Of a stretch of 64,000 nucleotides of DNA, positions 35,001 to 64,000 are shown one piece after another; the stretch's first letter is position 1, and every line of letters begins with the position of its first letter. The stretch spans positions 29,548,077-29,612,076 of the forward strand of contig NC_041707.1 of assembly GCF_900700375.1 (NCBI RefSeq), read 5' to 3'. This DNA comes from Denticeps clupeoides. Taxonomy: Eukaryota; Chordata; Actinopteri; Clupeiformes; Denticipitidae. The notes beneath the pieces were generated by a model that had not been told where the DNA came from, ran no database searches, and saw only the letters and a program-made list of their open reading frames with translations. The position numbers and the translations under genes are program-made.

Positions 35001-35446
35001 AGACTGGCCACTCAAGATAAAGTTTTTAAAGTGAAGTGATTGTCACATGTGATACACAGCAGCACAGCACACGGTGCACACAGTGAAATTTGTCCTCTGC
35101 ATTTAACCCATCACCCTGAGTGAGCAGTGGGCAGCCATGACAGGCGCTCAGTGGCACCTCAGTGGCACCTTGACAGATCGGGATTCGAACCGGCAACCTT
35201 CTGATTACTGGGCCGTTTCCTTAACTGCTAGGCCACCACTGCCCCACCAGATAGCACCACCAGTTTTCATCTCACCACCGAGCCCAGCCTTAACCCTGCT
35301 GTATTGCACATCACAAATGCTCCCCAAGGTATGTATGTGTGTATATGTAATTATACTGTAACTGTATGTTTGTAATATATTTTTATTTTATATTTTTTTG
35401 CTCCCAGGTACCAAATTCTTCAGTAGACCTGAAGCTCTGTTACTGA
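32045..35446 (+). CDS. arhgap11a: ARHGAP11A-like RhoGAP gene, copy B, partial and C-terminally truncated
   Basis: RhoGAP exons: 32,045-32,141 ([20 protein letters not shown], arginine finger R in GLFRK); 32,233-32,489 ([20 protein letters not shown]); 32,633-32,781 ([15 protein letters not shown]). Further exons: 32,959 (or 33,009)-33,074; 33,425-33,588 ([14 protein letters not shown]...[12 protein letters not shown]); 33,731-33,863; 34,248-34,356 ([20 protein letters not shown]). All match human ARHGAP11A in order. Exons 1-2 are not seen, nor the exon matching human SVGDFVSGALNKFKP, and phases fail between 33,074 and 33,425. The large C-terminal exon is gone. After 34,356, two in-phase exon-like pieces (about 35,254-35,331 after a SINE, and 35,408-35,446) would give a short new end, [15 protein letters not shown]. 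It may be a pseudogene or a truncated expressed gene. Confidence 0.75.
33931..34118 (-). mobile_element. tRNA-derived SINE, degraded
   Basis: Read on the minus strand: GGAGCAGTGGTGGCCACTTGGTTAAGGAAG head, with the B box degraded, then GGCTGCCCACTGCTCATCATGGGTTAAATGCAGA and a CACTTCA-type end. It lies in an intron of the ARHGAP11A copy B. Same family as 35,028-35,246 and 43,799-44,090. Confidence 0.75.
35028..35246 (-). mobile_element. tRNA-derived SINE
   Basis: On the minus strand there is a head GGTGGCCTAGCAGTTAAGGA with B box GGTTCGAATCCC, a body GGGTGATGGGTTAAATGCAG and an end TGACAATCACTTCAC. It lies directly before a possible novel exon of the truncated ARHGAP11A copy. Confidence 0.85.
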
Positions 35447-35574
35447 CTTGAGTCAGTATTACTTTATGTTGAGCTGCTTTATTGGCCATTGATTGTAAAA
35501 TATTTTGTACTGACCCATAAAAAAATGTATTTTAAAGTGTCTGCATCTTCATTTTTTACTTTTGTCTTTGGCCA

Positions 35575-36968
35575 GAAGGGGGTGCACTAGCCTTTACATT
35601 TCAACCATTGCTGCAGTGGTCTGGTCCTACTATGTGGATGTTGAGAAGAGATACTTTTGTGGGGTTGCTTTTTTTCCCAATCAACATCAGTTTTGTGGAT
35701 GTAGTAAAATTGTCTTGTATTCAATTTAGTGATCTGATTCAAACTGGAACTTGTCTATATGGTTTTATGTTAATAGAATTTTTATTTTTATCATCGTTCA
35801 TGATAGCGCTGTTTAACAGACTTAAAATTTTCCTAGTCCTAATAAATACATGCAACATTGACTTATTTGCCCATCTGAAGGCTTAAATGAAAGTTTTCTG
35901 GAAGGACGACTAATTAATGGAAATACCCCTTTTTAACTAATTTGGGAATGTCTGGATTTTGAGAGGTAATTCTTTGCTTTTATTCTACTTTTCAATATAT
36001 GGATAAGAAATATAGCTTATATCTTTGTGTCATTTTCTGTAGTATCACTGAACAGTAACCTTGCATTAAGCCTTGTGTTTCTCTGCAGTCCCTGCTACTG
36101 AATGCACACAATCAGGGCCCTGTGTTTTATTATATTAAACTACAATATGTTACATTATATGTGAGACCATGAAGAATGGTGTCATGGAAAGCCACACTAA
36201 CTGTCAACAATCAAAACCGGTTTTGATTACCTGTTTATTAAGCATGCGATATTTACATGGATGTACATCCTTGTGGACCAGAGATTTGAGGGGGCACGGT
36301 ACCACAGGTCCAGATTGATTGATTGGAAGAATCTTGTTGACTTCACGCAACTCTGAATCTTCAGAGCAATTTTGCCCAGAGATGGTTGTGTACATCATTC
36401 CATGCACATCCCCCCCTTCGTAATGTGGCCTCTCTTGCACTCCTGCATTACTTGTATTCTGGTTGTAATGTCTTGGATGGTTTCGCCCCCATTAAAGGGG
36501 ATTTGTAAGGCATTTGGCTTTCTCCTACGCATTGTAATTACAGGTCTAGTGAGGGAGAACTGGAACAATCTGATAGTTTTTTATATATATATATATAATA
36601 ATAAAAAAAATCCTCATAGTTTCCAAAGAGATGCTATTTTTGAACTTCGGCTAAAGCATCCATGATAATTCAAGTTGTTAAATGTCTGGTCATGCAGTTT
36701 TTATTTCTGTGTTAAAATGCTTTATGAGAGAGGTCATATTGTACTCCAACTGTGTATGCCACACTTGGACTTTAAGAGATGATTTTGTCTCCAGATCATT
36801 CTCATTCGTAATTCAATCTAGTAAGCAGCACTGGACTGAACATGGGCCCTGCTGTAATACAGTGCATGGCTGTCTGTGCTGATTTAAATCAGACCACATG
36901 TCAGTTGACCCATTAATGTGTAAACCCCTTACTACACTGTGCCTTTGACCTTCAGTACGTGTGTGCAT
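35575..36968. repeat. ARHGAP11A 3'-flank, copy B of the segmental duplication
   Basis: Aligns with 26,740-28,060 and 30,940-31,338. Copy B lacks the LTR and the 2.9-kb insertion of copy A, so it is closer to the original arrangement. It also contains a (TA)n stretch near 36,580-36,597. Confidence 0.85.
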
Positions 36969-37819
36969 ACATTCATACAGCTACGTGTGTGTGTACTCTA
37001 GGCCAGAAAACGTATGGGTGGAAGCAGAGAGGGATGATGTTGCTGTGATGTGGTGGGCTGCATGGTACTGTGAGCGCTCAGTCTGGGCCACTGGCTGCAG
37101 ACCATGTGCTCAGCACATGCGAGCTGCTTAGCTGCAGAGGGGTTTGAGTAGATGCAGGAAGGGTGGAAAGCCTGGCTCCGGATTATCTGCACCAATAGAA
37201 ATTTTTGGTCGACTATTCCCTTTACTGACAGATTTTTAAGTGATTTGCGTAAGATGTCCCATACAAAGCATATTAAATAAACCACATATTTTCTAATGAT
37301 TTTGTGATGAGTCTGCTTCTTTTTAGAGTTCAAGTTTATTGCATTGTCTTGGTAAATGTGCACATTTATAATCTAAATGTGTTCAATGCTTGGATCTTGG
37401 ACAATATTGCACAAATAAAAATAAAGAAACCAACAATTCCACACACAAGAAATAAATATGGATTTGTTTAGTATATAATTTTTTTTTTTTCATTTCAACT
37501 TCTTGAATATGAATTTATAGGCCAGAAATTATTTATTTTTCTTCATACATACATATATATATATTTTTTTTTCCTGATTCTAAAAACTCATTGAATGTTG
37601 TGCTCTTACATGGAGTAGTTGATTAACATGTCGTCTTCCTGTCCACTGACTTCTCCTGTCTCAATTTAATGATAGAACTGGCGGGAAGTTCTATCATTTT
37701 TACAGACCGAAAAATCTGCTCCTACTAAACTAGTGAAGAATCGATCTCCGGGATAGTCCTCTGTCCCCCTCGGTGCGGTGGGATAAGTGTTGAGGGGGCG
37801 GATGGTTTGGATTTTCCTT

Positions 37820-37999
37820 CCAACGCGCTCGGCCAATAATGTGAAGGGGGGCTGCGGAGCGTTTTAAAAGGAGACAGTCCGGCGCGGCTGCAGACTGGAT
37901 TAAAATGCCGCGCGTCTTTCTATGGACCCGTTAGACGCACGGGACCCTCGACAGCCTCATCCCACAGCGCGGCACCTCTCTTCCCGGGACCAGTGACAG
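37820..37999 (+). promoter_or_regulatory. grem1: GREM1 core promoter and non-coding exon 1
   Basis: The region is suddenly GC- and CpG-rich. A CCAAT box (GGCCAATAATG, about 37,831) precedes a TATA-like TTTTAAAAG (37,862-37,870). Transcription would start near 37,890-37,897. Exon 1 ends at a strong donor, GACAG|GTGAGG (37,999/38,000). GREM1 genes in vertebrates have a non-coding first exon and the whole coding sequence in exon 2, which fits. CpG-rich sequence continues past the donor, to about 38,100. Confidence 0.7.
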
Positions 38000-38357
38000 G
38001 TGAGGCCGCCGTAGCGGAGCAGGTGCCCGCCACTGCTCTTATTCAAAAGGACAAATCTGCTCCCTTGTCCCCTGTTCGGTTTGCGTAATTTCACGCGCAC
38101 TTTGGAGACACACTTAATATACAGAAAAAACATGTGTATATAAGACTATTTTGGGAATGACAGAATACTTTATAGGCATGGAAATAAAGTTTATCCGGTG
38201 TTTTTATTTAAATAATGTAATTTGTAAAGTGCAAGATAGTATCTTTCTTTGGCAATGAATAGAATTGTAGTAGTATTGTAAGCTAAGATTCTGTTATAGA
38301 CGATTGCGACATGTTGATTCTAAAGGATGTTATTCTGCTCATGATGTAAAATGTTCG

Positions 38358-38400
<43 letters not shown>

Positions 38401-38404
38401 TTTT
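38358..38404 (+). repeat. (TTTC)n microsatellite at the GREM1 exon 2 acceptor
   Basis: About 11 TTTC units and a T run lead straight into the acceptor AAG (38,405-38,407), so the microsatellite is the polypyrimidine tract of the only GREM1 intron. Confidence 0.9.
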
Positions 38405-38408
38405 AAGG

Positions 38409-38954
38409 ATGATGGCACCCACGCGCGTCATCTGCGGCATGTTCTTCATCCTGGGACTCCTCTTCCATCCCGTGGACTCGAAGAGGAACAGGGGCTCCCA
38501 GGGCGCCATCCCGCACCCGGACAAGAGCAACCCGAACGAATCGGAGCCCCAGTCCCCGCCAGGAGGCTCCGGCCCCCGCGGGCGGGGGAAGGGCTCCGCC
38601 GGGTCGGCCGAGGAGGTGCTGGAGTCCAGCCAGGAGGCGCTGCACGTCACGGAGCGCCGCTACCTGAAGCGCGACTGGTGCAAGACGCAGCCGCTCAAGC
38701 AGACCATCCACGAGGAGGGCTGCGCCAGCCGCACCATCATCAACCGCTTCTGCTACGGACAGTGCAACTCCTTCTACATCCCGCGCCACGTGCGCCGCGA
38801 GGAGGGGGCTTTCCAGTCCTGCTCCTTCTGCAAACCCAAACGCTTCACCACCATGACCTTCACCCTCAACTGCCCCGACCAGCAGCCGCCGACCAAGAAG
38901 AAGCGCGTGCAGCGCGTCAAGCAGTGCCGATGCATCTCCATAGACCTGGACTAG
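38409..38954 (+). CDS. grem1: Gremlin-1, secreted BMP antagonist (complete coding sequence)
   Basis: 181 residues, against 184 in human. Role: it binds and blocks BMP2/4/7 outside the cell, in limb/fin, kidney and mesenchyme patterning. Order: hydrophobic signal peptide (about 1-23, CGMFFILGLLFHPVDS), then the conserved SQGAIPHPDK, an N-glycosylation site (NES), EEVLESSQEALHVTER, and the DAN cystine-knot domain from CKTQPLKQTIHEEGC to CRCISIDLD with nine cysteines. The C-terminal RCISIDLD end is identical to human. The start is the ATG two bases after the splice acceptor; a second ATG follows at once, and either could be used. An open frame extends upstream through the microsatellite but is intronic. 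The exon is much richer in G+C than its surroundings. Zebrafish has two grem1 genes, and which one this is cannot be told. Confidence 0.98.
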   Translation: MMAPTRVICGMFFILGLLFHPVDSKRNRGSQGAIPHPDKSNPNESEPQSPPGGSGPRGRGKGSAGSAEEVLESSQEALHVTERRYLKRDWCKTQPLKQTIHEEGCASRTIINRFCYGQCNSFYIPRHVRREEGAFQSCSFCKPKRFTTMTFTLNCPDQQPPTKKKRVQRVKQCRCISIDLD

Positions 38955-39159
38955 GTCGCGCATCCCACCCGAAAGCAGGCAGGACGAGGAAGGGGACGTT
39001 AAAGCCCCCGATCGACCCAAATCCGACCCCCAGTTCCCAAATAGAGCGCAGTTCGATCCGGGGCACCTTCCTCTCGCTCCCACAGCTCACCCACCGCCAC
39101 GGGACGGGACGCAGCACCACGCCTTCCACGACTAAATTCTGATCCACGTCCCCCAATCA

Positions 39160-39475
39160 AATAAATGGCTTTATTTGTTAGTGATGGTCCGGATGTACGG
39201 ATTGTTTCCACTGTGTGGAATATTATGAGGGACATTATGGCGAGTTTATTTAATGTGACCGAGACGCCTGTACGAATATGTGTCTTAAAGGTTGCCGTTT
39301 TCTAATGTATTCTACACATACTGGTATTTATGCGACTCCAAATGAACCCTATACTTTTGTTTAGTTGTTGTTGTACAGAATGTATGGAATGTTGTAGATA
39401 TAGCACGACTTTTACTCTCAGTTAACCCCGTATGTTGCTGCTTTATCCCGAGCTGAATGAAGTAATAGCAATAAA
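39160..39475 (+). terminator. grem1: GREM1 poly(A) signals
   Basis: AATAAA occurs at 39,160-39,165 and again at 39,470-39,475. Either could end the GREM1 transcript, giving a 3' UTR of about 0.2 or 0.5 kb; the known family 3' UTR is longer, so later sites are possible. Confidence 0.5.
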
Positions 39476-39479
39476 ATGG

Positions 39480-41873
39480 AAGCTCTGCATTTCGCCTCGG
39501 CATCTGCAGAATTTATTGGCGGCGATCATCGATCACCAGTAAACGGCAGAAGACTCCGGTTTCATCATCTGCGCCCACGAGCTGCTGGAGCCAGACCCTT
39601 GCTGCGACTTTTAGATGTTTCTGAGACCTCTGGATTCATTTCGTCGTAAAACGACATCATTTATGACGGCTTCGAGATGTCAGGCCCAACAACCCCTCCA
39701 CAGCCAGGTTATCCTCTTTTTACGGGCCCAAAAACGGCTTATCGTCATCAGAGGGCCCGCCTCTGCTCTTCAGAAGAACCCGGGGAACCCGAGAGGAACC
39801 TTGAGGAGCAAATCATCCCTGACACTCCGGAGAATGCAAAACGTTCATTTTCCGATCTTTTCTGCAGACGTTTAAAATAAAACGGGAATACTAATAATCG
39901 CGTCCATTTTGAATTTAGATCTAAACGCCTTCATTTAGGCAATAAGACTATAACATGCTTGTAATTATTTGATTCATTTCTGACATCAATTGAAGATTGG
40001 AGTTGTTCGCGTTGCGTTCGTGAAATAACCACATTTAAACCATCACCTTTTTTATTTTGCTTTATTCAGCATATTATTTTACTTTTTCATAAAAGTACTT
40101 CCTATCCTCGTCTAATTAATTTTTAAGCAAAGACATTTTCCTGACGACAAAGTAAAAAAACAAAAAAACAAAACAATGGCCTTTATTGGGCTTTAAAAGC
40201 AACACTTGAACAAATAAAATCGAACTGCATTATATTATAGTGTGAATTAAGAGCACACTATAATCAGTGGTGATGAGAGAAGATGCGGCTGAATTGATGC
40301 TTTCCCATCCTCATCCCATACACCTTCATACCTTTTACTTAAGAAATAGGAGGCAGTCTTTGGCTTTCCTTATTAGACGGTGTCTGTCGATGACGCCAGC
40401 AAATCCACTCCTAAAACCATTTTTTTAAAAACGGAAATCATATTCCCAACAACTGCTGTACTTCGTTAAATCAAAATAATGTATCAAAACAATTGACATT
40501 TGCCATAAAATAAATTTGTATTTATATAGAAAGAATGTTTCATATTAGTCTGTAATTATTTAGCGTTCTTTGTAATAATATTAAACCATTCAATAAAAAT
40601 ATATTGTTAAAATATATTATCCCACACTTAAGAAACCAGAATATCATTTTCCTTCAGTTCTGTGAATTGGCATGCCATTTATGCTGAGGAAACTAAAGAA
40701 TTGCATAGAAATTCAAACAGGGGCGCAACAAAGTGCAAGAGTTCCAACAAGAGTTCCAACAAAGTACTAGTTTGGCAAGAATAGACATGTGGCAAAGTAA
40801 CAGCTGCTGCAAGCAGGAAAGTGCTCAAGACAATATCGGAGGAGGAAAAAATATTACGTCAATTTGTTAACCAGAGAGCCAGTACATTCACGCAATGTCA
40901 AAGAGGGAGCTCTTCATCTTGAACATGATTGTTTATATTAGTTTTTACAGTGAGTGACAGTACTGCTGCATTTGGGCAATTTCTGGCTGTATTCCAGTAG
41001 GGGTCAGTCTGGTGCAATGAGAAAAAAAAAAAAGCTCCCAGTAATGCCCATATTACACTGAGCGGCTCCCTGTCAAGTTCATATCCTCGCATTTGGTTGT
41101 GGAACAGGATATTTAGAGCATTTCATAAATGTTCTCTATAATATATAGACTTGGAGGTAACAACTGAGCAAGAGGCAAGGAGATCTCATGTCTATTGCTG
41201 ATTATCATCCAGGTCACTTGGTTAAACACTCAGCACTGCATTTGCTACAGTACGTGTGATTAGATTTCACGGAGGGAACTTTTTTTTCCTTTATCCCGGA
41301 GGGAACTATGTGGGCACTAAAGAAACATCCAAAGAACACGAGGAGACTGTCAGTATAGATATGTCACCAGTCCAGTGTCATGAGACCCTAGAGACCAATC
41401 AAACACTCACTGTAAGAAAAGGCAAGAGGGAGCGACTTTACAAGTCCTACCCCCCACCCCCACCAGAAACAAGAGAGGACCACATGATCCTGGCACCGCC
41501 ACCGCTTTCCACTCCCATGCATTGGCCTGCTTTTCATCTATGTGCAATGGAAGATGAGCTCCTGGCACGTAATGAGCAGATCCTGGGTAGATGTCTTCTG
41601 CTAGGTCTGCTGCGGGTGGGCCAAGTGAACACTGTGATAGTAGCAGTAAGACCTGACGTCCAAGAGATGTCAGACACGTCAGAGAGGCTGTCTTGCCTCT
41701 TTTCATTCCTTCATTTCTCCTACTTCCAGTTTGCTCAGCAGGATGAAACACTTGCTTCCTTCTGGCGCAGTCTTTCTTTCTGTGAGTCCAACAAAATAAT
41801 TATTTGCTGTTGTCAACCAAAAAAGGATATACGAATCCATAGAGAAAGGGGGAGGGTTAGAATTGGATCTTAC
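39480..41873. other. GREM1-FMN1 intergenic interval (tail to tail)
   Basis: The last short FMN1 exon (expected to encode a KERLRQKE-like end) should lie here on the minus strand, but I could not find it. The stretch 39,500-39,890 has higher G+C content. The rest is AT-rich with no recognised repeat or gene. Confidence 0.4.
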
Positions 41874-63993
<22,120 letters not shown>

Positions 63994-64000
63994 CTAGGTG

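Noticed and set aside
38304-38408. In-frame upstream extension of the GREM1 reading frame
   Set aside because: It passes through the (TTTC)n tract and a good splice acceptor, and gremlin proteins start with the signal peptide seen at 38,409.

Overview
The window looks like genomic DNA of a teleost fish. It has spliced, vertebrate-type genes in an AT-rich background with tRNA-derived fish SINEs, Tc1-like transposons, LINE scraps and solo LTRs. The gene order ARHGAP11A-like / GREM1 / FMN1 matches the conserved vertebrate ARHGAP11A-SCG5-GREM1-FMN1 neighbourhood (human 15q13). The species cannot be fixed from the sequence.

Layout. (1) 1-17,239: a head-to-tail tandem array of a ~7.87-kb unit, each carrying one nine-exon MATH-BTB (SPOP/TDPOZ-like) gene. 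The window starts in the last exon of one copy, then holds one full copy that is open except for one shared frame displacement, then a second copy with extra lesions, then the start of a third unit. Each unit also carries an old Ty3/Gypsy pol fragment and a LINE fragment. (2) 17,240-21,148: a composite insertion inside the third unit. It contains a GC-rich LTR element (17,903-21,089) with a 5-bp target duplication and inverted architecture: both outer ends are the same LTR terminus. (3) 21,267-25,600: a solo LTR, a stray duplicate of an FMN1 exon (22,123-22,272), a SINE, an LTR-like repeat and a Tc1 transposon. (4) 25,660-36,970: two pieces of a tandemly duplicated ARHGAP11A locus. The upstream copy keeps only the large C-terminal exon, with a premature stop. 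The downstream copy keeps the RhoGAP exons but lacks that C-terminal exon. Their 3' flanks align and differ by insertions and a 28-bp micro-inversion. (5) 37,830-39,475: GREM1 on the + strand, with promoter, non-coding exon 1 and the whole coding sequence in exon 2. (6) 41,874-63,993: the C-terminal half of FMN1 on the - strand, tail-to-tail with GREM1, running off the right edge. Its large introns hold repeats and candidate regulatory sequence.

How the parts relate. GREM1 is a secreted BMP antagonist and FMN1 an actin-nucleating formin. In tetrapods the FMN1 introns are known to carry GREM1 limb enhancers, so conserved intronic stretches here are plausible regulatory DNA, but that is inference. 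ARHGAP11A is a cell-cycle Rho GTPase-activating protein; neither piece here is complete. The MATH-BTB genes would encode substrate adaptors of CUL3 ubiquitin ligases, but both assessable copies share a coding frame displacement, so their function is uncertain.

No CRISPR, operon or other prokaryotic system is present. The strongest unusual signals are the inverted LTR element, the split ARHGAP11A duplication with its micro-inversion, the transposed FMN1 exon, and a (TTTC)n microsatellite serving as the polypyrimidine tract of GREM1 exon 2.
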